Shown piece after piece: positions 1-6,938 of a stretch of DNA of 7,737 bases. A program made the position numbers and the translations under genes. The stretch comes from CAKKQX01 sp046313915 (GTDB lineage: Bacteria > Pseudomonadota > Gammaproteobacteria > Burkholderiales > SG8-41): the NCBI GenBank assembly GCA_046313915.1, contig JBKBXX010000136.1:1-7737 (forward strand). The letters are read 5' to 3'. How positions within the stretch are numbered: position 1 is the first letter of the stretch; every line of letters starts with the position of its first letter. Below the pieces are notes generated by a model, which worked only from the letters and a program-made list of their open reading frames with translations, searched no databases and was not told the origin of the DNA.

Positions 1-1970
1 GCCTCGCACAGCTCGTGGCCGAGGAACTCGAGTGCGACTGGAAAAAAGTGTCGACCGAGACGATCTCGGCCGCGCGAAACCTCGCCAGCAAGCGCGCCTG
101 GGGCGATCTGTCGACTTCCGGTAGCCGCGGTATCCGCCAGTCGCACGACTACGTGCGGCGCGGCGGGGCGGCGGCGCGCATCATGCTCATGCAGGCGGCC
201 GCCAACCAGTGGCAGGTGCCGGTCGGCGAGCTGACCGTCGCCAACGGCGTGATTACGCATGCGGCGTCCGGGCGCTCGACGACTTACGGCAAAGTGGCGG
301 CGGCCGCAGCGAAGCTCGCCGCGCCGGACCCGAAGAGCATCAAACTCAAGTCCCCCCGGGAATGGAAAATCGCCGGCAAGCCGATGAACCGGGTGGACAC
401 GGCCAGCAAGCTGAACGGCAGCCAGGTCTACGCCATCGACGTCAAAGTTCCGGGCATGCTCCATGCCGCGGTCAGGGACTGCCCGGTGTTCGGCGGCAAG
501 CTCGTGAGCTTCGACGAGGCCAAGGTCGCCGGCATGCCCGGCGTGCGCAAGGTCGTGAGAGTGAACGATTCCACGGTGGCCGTCGTCGCCGACACCTGGT
601 GGCGGGCGAAAAAGGCGCTCGATGCGCTGCCGATCGTCTGGGATGAGGGGCCGAATGCGAACGTCAGCAGTGCATCGATCGCGGAGCATCTCGAGTCCGG
701 TCTGACCTCGAACGACGCTTTCGCCGACATCGATGAGGGCGACGCCCTCAAGGCGATCGCCGGCGCGGCGAAAAAAATCGAAGCGGTCTACAGCCTGCCT
801 TTCGTGTCCCACGCGACGATGGAGCCGATGAACTGCACGGTGCGCCTGACCGCCGACAAGGCCGAAGCGTGGTTGCCGACGCAGAACCCGGAAGCCTCGC
901 TCGCCGCGCTGTCCACGTCGTCCGGGCTGCCGCTGGAGAAATGCGTGGTCAACAACCATGACCTCGGCGGCGGCCTCGGCCGGCGCATCGGCAGTCAGGA
1001 TATCGTACGCCAGGCGGTGGCGATCGCCAAACAGCTGCCGCCCGGCACGCCGGTGAAGATGCTCTGGTCCCGCGAGGAAGACCAGGCGCACGGCCTGTAC
1101 CGGCCGATTGCGCAGTGCCGGCTCGCGGCGGGCGTCGACGAAAAGGGCAATCTCGCCGGGCTGTACCTGCGGGTTTCGGGCCAGTCGATCAACGCTTTCG
1201 CCAATCCGGCGGCGATCAAGGACGGCAAGGACCGGCGGCAATTGCAGGGCCTGTGGGCGCAGCCCGGAGATGCGCAGATCGGCTACACCCATGCCAACCT
1301 GCGCACCGAGTACGCGATGCGCAACACGCACCTGCCGGTCGGGCCGTGGCGCGGCGTCAATACCAACCAGAACGGCATTTTCCTGGAGTGCTTCATGGAC
1401 GAAGCGGCGAAGCTCGCGGGCAAGGATCCACTCGAGTTCCGCCGCGCGTTGATGAGCGAACGCCCGAAACATCTGGGTGTGCTCAACGCGGTCGCCGAGC
1501 GCGCGGGCTGGGGCAGGCCGTTGCCCGCGGGCGTGCATCGCGGTATTGCGCAGTTCATGGGCTACGGCAGCTACTCGGCGGGGGTCGCCGAGGTTTCGGT
1601 GAGCCCCAAAGGCGAGGTGAAAATCCACCGTCTCGTGCTGGCGAGCAACATCGGCCATGCGGTGAACCCCGCTCAGATCGCGGCCCAGGTCGAAGGCGCC
1701 GCGGTGATGGCGATGAGCACGCTGCTCAGCGAATGCTCGGTCGAGAAAGGCCGGGTGCGGGAGACCAACTTCGACACCTACCCGCTGCTGCGGATCGCGC
1801 AGATGCCGAAGATCGAGACGGTCGTCCAGCAAACCTATGACTTCTGGGGCGGCGTCGGCGAGCCGACGATCTGCGTGGTGGTGCCGGCGATACTGAACGC
1901 GATCTTTGCCGCCACGGGCAAGCCGGTGCGCAGCCTGCCGCTCGGCAAGCAGGGCCTGACGCTGGTCTGA
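1..1970 (+). CDS. Molybdenum hydroxylase large subunit, IorB-like (5' partial)
   Basis: Molybdopterin-binding catalytic subunit of the xanthine dehydrogenase superfamily, closest in style to isoquinoline 1-oxidoreductase beta subunit. The family hydroxylates heteroaromatics or aldehydes, passing electrons through a [2Fe-2S] small subunit, often to a c-type cytochrome. The frame is open from base 3; the GTG at 15 is internal, because in-frame LAQ-LVAEELECDW matches a conserved inner segment. Roughly 80-100 N-terminal residues, usually with a Tat signal, lie outside. Counting from GTG15, visible motifs are SHATMEPMN (265-273), GGGLGRR (318-324, cofactor loop), WSREEDQAHGLYRP (351-364), LPVGPWRG (440-447) and GGVGEP (612-617), whose Glu616 is the expected catalytic base. 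The C-terminal NAIFAATGKPVRSLPL is typical. It ends 5 bases before soxX, so co-transcription is likely. The substrate cannot be read from sequence, and the small subunit is not in the window. The family call is firm; the function is open. Confidence 0.9.
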   Translation, partial: LAQLVAEELECDWKKVSTETISAARNLASKRAWGDLSTSGSRGIRQSHDYVRRGGAAARIMLMQAAANQWQVPVGELTVANGVITHAASGRSTTYGKVAAAAAKLAAPDPKSIKLKSPREWKIAGKPMNRVDTASKLNGSQVYAIDVKVPGMLHAAVRDCPVFGGKLVSFDEAKVAGMPGVRKVVRVNDSTVAVVADTWWRAKKALDALPIVWDEGPNANVSSASIAEHLESGLTSNDAFADIDEGDALKAIAGAAKKIEAVYSLPFVSHATMEPMNCTVRLTADKAEAWLPTQNPEASLAALSTSSGLPLEKCVVNNHDLGGGLGRRIGSQDIVRQAVAIAKQLPPGTPVKMLWSREEDQAHGLYRPIAQCRLAAGVDEKGNLAGLYLRVSGQSINAFANPAAIKDGKDRRQLQGLWAQPGDAQIGYTHANLRTEYAMRNTHLPVGPWRGVNTNQNGIFLECFMDEAAKLAGKDPLEFRRALMSERPKHLGVLNAVAERAGWGRPLPAGVHRGIAQFMGYGSYSAGVAEVSVSPKGEVKIHRLVLASNIGHAVNPAQIAAQVEGAAVMAMSTLLSECSVEKGRVRETNFDTYPLLRIAQMPKIETVVQQTYDFWGGVGEPTICVVVPAILNAIFAATGKPVRSLPLGKQGLTLV

Positions 1971-1975
1971 GCGGC

Positions 1976-2419
1976 GTGGCGGGTTTTCGCCGGGGATGCG
2001 TGCTGCTCGCGCTCGTGGCCGGCTGTGCCGGCCGCGCTCCCGGCCCGCTCGCGGACTATCGCATCGAAGGCGATGCCATTCCCGCGCCGCTGGCGGCCGG
2101 CGGCGATGCGGTGCGGGGACGCGAGATCGTGATGGGCAGGGACGCCAACTGCCTGCTGTGCCACGCCATACCGGAAACCGGCGCGCGCTTCATGGGCGAT
2201 GTCGGTCCGTCGCTCGCCGGCGTGGGCGCGCGGCTGACGGAAGGGCAGTTGCGGCTGCGCCTCGTCGACCAGTTGCGGCTCAATCGCGATACGGTGATGC
2301 CTTCATATTACCGCGTGGAAGGGCTCAACCGGGTGGCCGCGGTCTATCGGGGCAAGCCCATCCTCGATGCCCGCCAGATCGAGGACGTGATTGCGTATCT
2401 GAAAACCCTGCAACGATGA
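1976..2419 (+). CDS. soxX: SoxX, monohaem c-type cytochrome of the SoxAX complex
   Basis: Small periplasmic cytochrome that pairs with SoxA. SoxAX oxidatively joins thiosulfate, or a related sulfur compound, to the SoxY carrier cysteine, and the SoxX haem takes the electrons onward. The 147-residue product has one CxxCH site (C59, C62, H63). Further on are GDVGPSLAGVGARL (74-87), the distal ligand Met108 in DTVMPSYY, GKPIL (126-130) and a closing VIAYLKTL helix, the usual SoxX order. The start is GTG; the in-frame GTG at 2000 would remove the positively charged N-terminus. No convincing Shine-Dalgarno is seen, which fits coupling to the preceding gene that ends 5 bases upstream. The leader ends in LVAGC (Cys17), a plausible lipobox, so the protein may be membrane-anchored rather than free. 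The order soxX-soxY-soxZ-soxA supports the assignment. Confidence 0.92.
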   Translation: MAGFRRGCVLLALVAGCAGRAPGPLADYRIEGDAIPAPLAAGGDAVRGREIVMGRDANCLLCHAIPETGARFMGDVGPSLAGVGARLTEGQLRLRLVDQLRLNRDTVMPSYYRVEGLNRVAAVYRGKPILDARQIEDVIAYLKTLQR

Positions 2420-2435
2420 AAAGACATTTCGATCC

Positions 2436-2885
2436 ATGCCGACTCGCCGCCGTTTCCTGTTTGGGCTGAGTGCGCTCGCCGGCCTGTCGGCGGCCTCGCG
2501 CGCGGGGCTGGCCTGTGCCGAAGAACGCGAGGTCCTGGTGCGCAGCATCACCGGCGGCGCGCCGCTGCGCATGGGGCGCGTGAGGCTCGACACGCCCGAG
2601 CTCGCCGACAACGGCCACGCCGTGCCGTTGCGCGTGATCGTCGACAGCCCGATGACGCCCGACAACCACGTGCGCAAGGTGGTGCTGCTCGCCGAGCGCA
2701 ATCCGCGCCCGATCGTGGCGACCTTCACGCTCGGGCCACGGGCGGGACGGGCGGAGATCTTTACCCGCATCAGGCTCGCGGACAGCCAGGAAGTGCTGGC
2801 GCTCGCGCAATTTTCCGATGGCTCGTATTGGGCGGGCGGCGCCAAGGTGATCGTCACCGAACTGGCGTGCCTCGACGGGAGCTGA
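2436..2885 (+). CDS. soxY: SoxY-family sulfur carrier with non-canonical arm (AACIE-like)
   Basis: Sulfur-carrier subunit that binds its substrate covalently on a C-terminal cysteine and works as a SoxYZ heterodimer in the periplasm. The 149-residue product begins with a twin-arginine leader (TRRRFLFG, residues 3-10) and a hydrophobic stretch, with likely cleavage near residue 28. The body is clearly SoxY: ELADNGHAVPL (55-65), VDSPMTPDNHV (69-79), AERNP (86-90), TRIRLA (110-115) and SDGSYW (127-132). The tail departs from classical SoxY, whose end is GGCGG. Here it reads TELACLDGS, with Cys145 the only cysteine of the mature protein. This resembles the paralogue group I recall being named 'SoxY-related AACIE arm protein'. 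ATG2436 is chosen because it gives the intact Tat motif. The gene lies 16 bases after soxX and 2 before soxZ. It may be a true SoxY with a divergent arm, or a carrier for another thiol-type substrate. Confidence 0.9.
   Translation: MPTRRRFLFGLSALAGLSAASRAGLACAEEREVLVRSITGGAPLRMGRVRLDTPELADNGHAVPLRVIVDSPMTPDNHVRKVVLLAERNPRPIVATFTLGPRAGRAEIFTRIRLADSQEVLALAQFSDGSYWAGGAKVIVTELACLDGS
2877..2881 (+). promoter_or_regulatory. Ribosome binding site of soxZ
   Basis: GGGAG lies six bases before ATG2888, inside the last codons of soxY. It decides the soxZ start: the frame is open further upstream (to 2828), but that extension is an out-of-frame copy of the soxY end and has no such site. Confidence 0.7.
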
Positions 2886-2887
2886 CC

Positions 2888-3208
2888 ATGCTCGCGCGAG
2901 TGCAGGTGCCGCCGCGGGCGCGCCGCGGCGAGATCATCCGGATCGGCATCATGATCCAGCATCCGATGGAAACCGGTTTTCGTCCCGACATCTACGGCAA
3001 ACGCATCCCGAAGAATGTCATCCACACCCTCGTCTGCCGCTACAACGGCGGCGAGATCTTCCGCGCCGAAATGGGATCGGGCATCGCCGCCAATCCCATT
3101 CTCCAGTTCCACACGGTGGCGCAGGAAAGCGGCGAAATCGTTTTTGACTGGGTCGACGACAGCGGAAACCGCGGCACGGCGAGCGCCGCGATTTCCATAG
3201 CCGGGTGA
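2888..3208 (+). CDS. soxZ: SoxZ, partner subunit of the SoxYZ sulfur carrier
   Basis: Small immunoglobulin-fold protein that binds SoxY and presents its cysteine arm to SoxAX and other Sox enzymes. The product is 106 residues, normal for SoxZ. Family hallmarks are VPPRARRGEIIRI (7-19), IQHPMETGFR (23-32), a positively charged YGKRIPKNVI segment (36-45), NPILQFHTVAQESG (69-82) and DWVDDSGN (87-94). It has no signal peptide of its own; SoxZ is known to leave the cytoplasm bound to Tat-exported SoxY, and the Tat leader on the neighbouring soxY fits this. Its sole cysteine, Cys50, is not a known functional residue. The start is 2 bases after the soxY stop with a good Shine-Dalgarno, and its TGA overlaps the GTG proposed for soxA, so translation of soxY, soxZ and soxA is probably coupled. 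Confidence 0.93.
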   Translation: MLARVQVPPRARRGEIIRIGIMIQHPMETGFRPDIYGKRIPKNVIHTLVCRYNGGEIFRAEMGSGIAANPILQFHTVAQESGEIVFDWVDDSGNRGTASAAISIAG

Positions 3209-4038
3209 AGCAAAACGGACGAAACGTGCCGAACCGCAACAGGCCTGCCTGCTTGAATCCCGTCAATTCCGCCCGTTTCCTTTTTTGTCTTTTTCTTGCG
3301 GCTTTCACGGCCTCGGCGACCGAGTTCGAGCGCCCCCGGCCGCTCAAATCGGGAATCGAGTTCGCGAGCCCGGATATCCGCGCCATGCAGACCGACGATT
3401 TTGCCAACCCGGGCATGCTGTGGGTTGCGCGCGGCGAAAAGCTGTGGCGGGAGGCCGCGGGCGCCGGCGGCCGCTCGTGCGCCGGCTGTCATGGCGATGC
3501 GGCGGACAGCATGAAAGGCGTGGCCGTGCGCTATCCGCGTATCGATCCCGCAACCGCGCAGCTCGTCAATCTCGAAGGCCGCATCAACCTTTGCCGCAGC
3601 CGCGAGCAGCGGGCCGAGCCGCTGCGGTACGAGTCCGAGGAACTGCTTGCGCTCACCGCCTATCTCGCCCATCAGTCGCGCGGCATGCCGTTCGAGGTCG
3701 GAATCGACTGGCAAAACCGCCGCAATTTCGAACGCGGCCGCGATTTTTATTATCGGCGCATGGGCCAGATGAATCTGTCGTGCGCGCATTGCCACGAACG
3801 GAACTGGGGGCGGCGGCTGCTGAGCGACACCATCAGCCAGGGCCACGGCAACGCCTATCCGGTCTATCGCCTGGAATGGCAGGGCGTGGGGTCATTGCAC
3901 CGGCGCCTCAGGAGCTGTCTTTACGGCGTGCGCGCCGAGCCGTTGCCGGCGGGCAGCCCGGAACTGCTCGACCTCGAGCTGTTCCTCGCGTGGCGCGCGC
4001 AAGGGCTGCCGCTCGAGGCTCCCGGCGTGCGGCGTTAG
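3205..4038 (+). CDS. soxA: SoxA, dihaem c-type cytochrome with catalytic cysteine
   Basis: Catalytic subunit of SoxAX, which forms the S-S bond between the substrate and the SoxY cysteine in the periplasm. The 277-residue product has a signal segment (about 20-38, likely cut after ASA), then haem sites CAGCH (92-96) and CAHCH (193-197), making it the dihaem form. Cys130 in GRINLCR is the expected distal ligand of the first haem. Cys238 in LHRRLRSC matches the active-site cysteine, a persulfide ligand of the second haem in the Rhodovulum structure. GDAADSMKGVAVRYP (97-111), LEWQGVGSLHRR (223-234) and the RAEPLPAGSPELLDLELFL tail are typical. The start is uncertain: GTG3205 overlaps the soxZ stop by four bases, while GTG3226 (residue 8) would also leave a workable signal peptide. 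All key residues are intact, so the enzyme looks functional although the nearby SoxY arm is unusual. No soxB follows; the gene runs into a convergent operon. Confidence 0.94.
   Translation: MKQNGRNVPNRNRPACLNPVNSARFLFCLFLAAFTASATEFERPRPLKSGIEFASPDIRAMQTDDFANPGMLWVARGEKLWREAAGAGGRSCAGCHGDAADSMKGVAVRYPRIDPATAQLVNLEGRINLCRSREQRAEPLRYESEELLALTAYLAHQSRGMPFEVGIDWQNRRNFERGRDFYYRRMGQMNLSCAHCHERNWGRRLLSDTISQGHGNAYPVYRLEWQGVGSLHRRLRSCLYGVRAEPLPAGSPELLDLELFLAWRAQGLPLEAPGVRR
4035..4038. other. Interlocked stop codons of convergent soxA and korB
   Basis: The four bases TTAG hold the TAG stop of soxA (+ strand, 4036-4038) and the TAA stop of korB (- strand, read from 4037-4035). The operons therefore meet with no spacer. 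I find only a 4-bp stem (TGCG 4028-4031 with CGCA 4039-4042) without a T-run, so no intrinsic terminator for either direction is evident. Confidence 0.9.
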
Positions 4039-5090
4039 CGCAAACCGGCGTTGATGCGTTCCAGCGCCACCGCGCCCGGGCACAGCTCGTGCGTGCCAAG
4101 CTGGTTGAGCGGCGTGTCGACGGTGTTGATGTGCTCGTGCAGGTCGACCGCGGCGGGGTTGACGTAGAGCAGACCGGTCACGATCTCGCCGGCAGCGGCG
4201 CGTTCCTGCAGATAGTTCATCGCCTTGATGCGGTCGGTCGGATCGTAATCGGCCGCCAGCTTGCGCAGACGCAGCACCGAGCCGTCGTGCTGGGTGACAT
4301 TGACCACCTGGCCCGGTTCGTAGTCGGCGGTGATTTCTGCGCGCTCCTCGATGAAGTCGATGCGGTTGACGGCCTCGTTGTGCTGGCGCACGTACTCGTA
4401 GCTTTTGGTCGAACCGGGGTGGTTGTTGAACGCGATGCACGGCGAGATGACGTCGATGAAAGCTGCGCCCTTGTGCTCGATCGCCGCCTTGATCAGCGGC
4501 ACGAGCTGCGCCTTGTCGCCGGAGAAGCCGCGCGCGACGAAAGTCGCGCCGAGCAGCAGCGCCATGCCGATCATGTCGAGCGGCTCGTCGGAATTCACCA
4601 CGCCGCGCTTGGATTTCGAACCTTTGTCGGCGGTGGCCGAGAACTGGCCTTTGGTGAGGCCGTAGACGCCGTTGTTTTCGACGATGTAGACCATGTTGAC
4701 GCCGCGCCGCATGCAGTGCGCGAACTGGCCGAGCCCGATCGACGCCGAATCGCCGTCGCCCGAAACGCCGAGGTAGAGCAGTTCGCGGTTGGCGAGACTG
4801 GCGCCGGTCAGCACCGATGGCATGCGGCCGTGCACGCTGTTGAAGCCGTGCGAATTGCCGAGGAAGTAGGTCGGTGTCTTGGAACTGCAGCCGATGCCGG
4901 AGAGCTTGGCGACACGGTGCGGCTGGATATCGAGCTCCCAGCAGGCCTGGATGATGGCGGCCGAGATCGAATCGTGGCCGCAGCCGGCGCACAGCGTCGA
5001 CACTGCGCCCTCATAATCACGGCGGGTATAGCCGGCCCCGTTTTTCGCCAGAGCCGGATGATGCAGTTTCGGTTTTGCCAGGTAAGTCAT
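4035..5090 (-). CDS. korB: 2-oxoacid:ferredoxin/acceptor oxidoreductase, beta subunit (KorB)
   Basis: TPP-binding subunit of a 2-oxoacid oxidoreductase, most likely 2-oxoglutarate-specific. With the alpha subunit it turns the 2-oxoacid plus CoA into acyl-CoA and CO2 and passes low-potential electrons on. The 351-residue product shows CAGCGH (34-39), GIGCSSKTPTYF (66-77), the TPP/Mg motif beginning GDGDSASIG (111-119) and closing with NN at 139-140, GVYGLTKGQFSAT (141-153) and SPCIAFNNH (216-224). Cys34, Cys37, Cys68 and Cys218 are placed to hold the single [4Fe-4S] cluster of this subunit. The ATG overlaps the korA stop as ATGA, with AAGAAGG (complement of 5095-5101) four bases upstream as ribosome binding site, so the two subunits are translated in a coupled way. 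The family is certain; the 2-oxoglutarate preference is inferred from resemblance to Thauera and Azoarcus KorB and from the three-gene context. Confidence 0.93.
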   Translation of the reverse strand: MTYLAKPKLHHPALAKNGAGYTRRDYEGAVSTLCAGCGHDSISAAIIQACWELDIQPHRVAKLSGIGCSSKTPTYFLGNSHGFNSVHGRMPSVLTGASLANRELLYLGVSGDGDSASIGLGQFAHCMRRGVNMVYIVENNGVYGLTKGQFSATADKGSKSKRGVVNSDEPLDMIGMALLLGATFVARGFSGDKAQLVPLIKAAIEHKGAAFIDVISPCIAFNNHPGSTKSYEYVRQHNEAVNRIDFIEERAEITADYEPGQVVNVTQHDGSVLRLRKLAADYDPTDRIKAMNYLQERAAAGEIVTGLLYVNPAAVDLHEHINTVDTPLNQLGTHELCPGAVALERINAGLR

Positions 5091-6922
5091 GATGCCTTCT
5101 TCAGCGGCACGATGGTGCGGGCCGCGGCGTGCTGGGAAATCTGCTCGACGATGAAACGCGCGGTGATCGGCGTGCCGTCATAGTGCAGCACCGATAGCAG
5201 GCGCGTCGGGTTCACCTTGGCTTCGTTCACCAGCATGGTCTTCAGTTGCGCGTCGCGGTTTTGCTCGACGACGAAAACCCACGGATGGGAGGCGACGAAA
5301 TCGTTGATCTCTTCCTGGAACGGGAAAGCGCGCACCCTGAGCGCGTTGACGTGGATGCCGCGGCAGGCGAGCACATCGAGCGCTTCCTGCATCGCGGGAC
5401 TGGTCGAGCCGTAGAATATCGCGCCGAAGCGCGCCGGCCGCGCGGCCGGATAGAGCAGCGGCTTGGGCAGCAGCGTTTTGGCGGTCTCGAATTTGCGCAG
5501 CAGCCGCTGCACGTTGTCGACATAGTCGGGCCCGGCTTCGGAGTAGCGCGCATAGCGGTCCTTGGTCGTGCCGCGCGTGAAATAGCTGCCTTTGGTCGGG
5601 TGGGTGCCGGGGTAGGTGCGATAGGGGATGCCGTCGCCGTCGACGTCGAGGTAGCGGCCGAAATCCGCGCCCGCTTCCAGCATTTCGTAGGTCATGATCT
5701 TGCCGCGGTCGTAGCTGCGCGTGTCATCCCACTGGAAAGGCTCGCATAGCCGCGTGTTCATGCCGATGTCGAGATCGGTCATGACGAACACCGGCGTTTG
5801 CAGCCGCTCGGCAAGATCGAAAGCCTGGGCGGTGAGTTCGAAACACTCGGTCGGGTCTTCGGGGAACAGCAGCACGTGCTTGGTGTCGCCGTGCGAGGCA
5901 TAGGCACACGAAATGAGGTCGGCCTGCTGGGTGCGGGTCGGCATGCCGGTCGAAGGGCCGCCGCGCTGCACGTTGATCAGCACCACCGGGATCTCGGCGA
6001 AATAGGCGAGCCCGATGAATTCGGTCATCAGCGAAATGCCGGGGCCCGAAGTCGCGGTGAACGAGCGCGCGCCGTTCCAGCCCGCGCCGATCGCCATGCC
6101 GATCGACGCGAGTTCGTCTTCGGCCTGGATGATGGCGTAGCGGTGTTTGCCGCTCGCCGGATCGATCCTGAGCTTCTGGCAGTGCTTGATGAAAGCTTCG
6201 GCGATCGAAGACGAGGGCGTGATCGGATACCACGCACACACGGTGGCGCCGCCATAAACCGCGCCCAATGCTGCCGCGCTGTTGCCGTCGACGAAGATTT
6301 TGTCGCCGACGTTGTTGGCGCGCCGCACTCTGATGCCGAGCGGGCAGTCGAGGTGCTGCAGCGCGTAATCGCGCCCCATGTGCAGCGCCTTGACGTTGGA
6401 TTGCAGCAGTGCTTCCTTGCCCTTGTACTGCTCGGAGAACAGTTTTTCGATTTCGGTGGCATCGATTTCCAGCAGCGCCGACAGCGCGCCGACGTAGATG
6501 ATGTTCTTGAACAGCTGCCGCTGGCGCGGGTCGCTGTAGGCCTGATTGCAGATTTCGGTGAGCGGCATGCCGATGACGTTGATGTCATCGCGGAACTTCG
6601 ATTTCGGCAGCGTTTTGGAGTTGTCGTAGAACAGATAGCCGCCGGGCTCGATTTCCTTCACGTCCGCGTCCCGGGTCTGCGGGTTCATCGCGACCATCAG
6701 ATCGACGCCGCCGCGCCGTCCCTGGTAGCCGCTTTCATTGACGCGCACTTCGTACCACGTCGGCAAGCCCTGGATGTTCGAGGGGAAAATGTTGCGCGGA
6801 GAAACCGGCACGCCCATTCTGAGGATGGCGCGCGCGAACAACTCGTTGGCCGAAGCCGACCCCGAGCCGTTGACGTTGGCGAACTTGACGACGAAATCAT
6901 TTATCGCATTGATTCTGTTCAT
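5087..6922 (-). CDS. korA: 2-oxoacid:acceptor oxidoreductase, fused gamma-alpha subunit (KorA)
   Basis: Large cytoplasmic subunit pairing with KorB. The 611-residue product is a fusion. An N-terminal gamma domain (about 10-195) carries NVNGSGSASANELF (16-29), FPSNIQGLPTWYEVRV (46-61) and LMVAMNPQ (75-82). The alpha pyrimidine-binding domain follows (about 213-400) with YPITPSS (232-238), QAEDELASIGMAIGA (266-280), TATSGPGISLM (289-299) and NVQRGGPSTGMPTRTQQADL (317-336). A second alpha domain (about 490-600) contains VVEQN (551-555). This length and order fit the KorA type of Thauera and Azoarcus. The frame stays open 41 codons upstream, but that stretch overlaps the preceding gene and looks like its shadow. 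ATG6922 has GGAG five bases upstream and gives the normal family N-terminus, so it is taken as the start. The gene starts 16 bases after the flavoprotein gene and overlaps korB by four. Confidence 0.94.
   Translation of the reverse strand: MNRINAINDFVVKFANVNGSGSASANELFARAILRMGVPVSPRNIFPSNIQGLPTWYEVRVNESGYQGRRGGVDLMVAMNPQTRDADVKEIEPGGYLFYDNSKTLPKSKFRDDINVIGMPLTEICNQAYSDPRQRQLFKNIIYVGALSALLEIDATEIEKLFSEQYKGKEALLQSNVKALHMGRDYALQHLDCPLGIRVRRANNVGDKIFVDGNSAAALGAVYGGATVCAWYPITPSSSIAEAFIKHCQKLRIDPASGKHRYAIIQAEDELASIGMAIGAGWNGARSFTATSGPGISLMTEFIGLAYFAEIPVVLINVQRGGPSTGMPTRTQQADLISCAYASHGDTKHVLLFPEDPTECFELTAQAFDLAERLQTPVFVMTDLDIGMNTRLCEPFQWDDTRSYDRGKIMTYEMLEAGADFGRYLDVDGDGIPYRTYPGTHPTKGSYFTRGTTKDRYARYSEAGPDYVDNVQRLLRKFETAKTLLPKPLLYPAARPARFGAIFYGSTSPAMQEALDVLACRGIHVNALRVRAFPFQEEINDFVASHPWVFVVEQNRDAQLKTMLVNEAKVNPTRLLSVLHYDGTPITARFIVEQISQHAAARTIVPLKKAS
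5095..5101 (-). promoter_or_regulatory. Ribosome binding site of korB
   Basis: Read on the - strand, AAGAAGG lies four bases before the korB ATG and inside the last korA codons, supporting the ATGA-overlap start. Confidence 0.6.
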
Positions 6923-6927
6923 TTTTT

Positions 6928-6931
6928 CTCC
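6928..6931 (-). promoter_or_regulatory. Ribosome binding site deciding the korA start
   Basis: Read on the - strand, GGAG is followed by five A/G-rich bases and then ATG6922. It sits in the 16-base gap between the flavoprotein gene and korA, and favours this ATG over the upstream in-frame GTG at 7045. Confidence 0.75.
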
Positions 6932-6938
6932 GGCATCC

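Noticed and set aside
1..1970. Reading the first gene as CO dehydrogenase CoxL
   Set aside because: The CoxL active-site loop signature with its cysteine (AYRCSFR) is not seen, and the motifs match the IorB-like branch instead.
2416..2469. A 17-codon ORF whose ATG overlaps the soxX stop and whose end lies inside soxY
   Set aside because: There is no ribosome binding site and no recognisable product. It might help ribosomes reach the soxY start, but nothing beyond position supports that.
2828..2887. An N-terminal extension of SoxZ from an upstream start at 2828
   Set aside because: It is coded by the soxY end in another frame. SoxZ from ATG2888 has the normal length and N-terminus.
4028..4042. 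Possible hairpin at the soxA/korB junction as a bidirectional terminator
   Set aside because: Only four base pairs (TGCG/CGCA) around a seven-base loop, with no T-run on either strand. The nearby CCGGCG copies are direct, not inverted, repeats.
3285..5183. A 632-codon open frame on the + strand across soxA and opposite korB
   Set aside because: It overlaps soxA in another frame and runs antisense to korB. The translation is a low-complexity Arg/Ala/Gly/Val mix with no family motifs, as expected from GC-rich codon usage.
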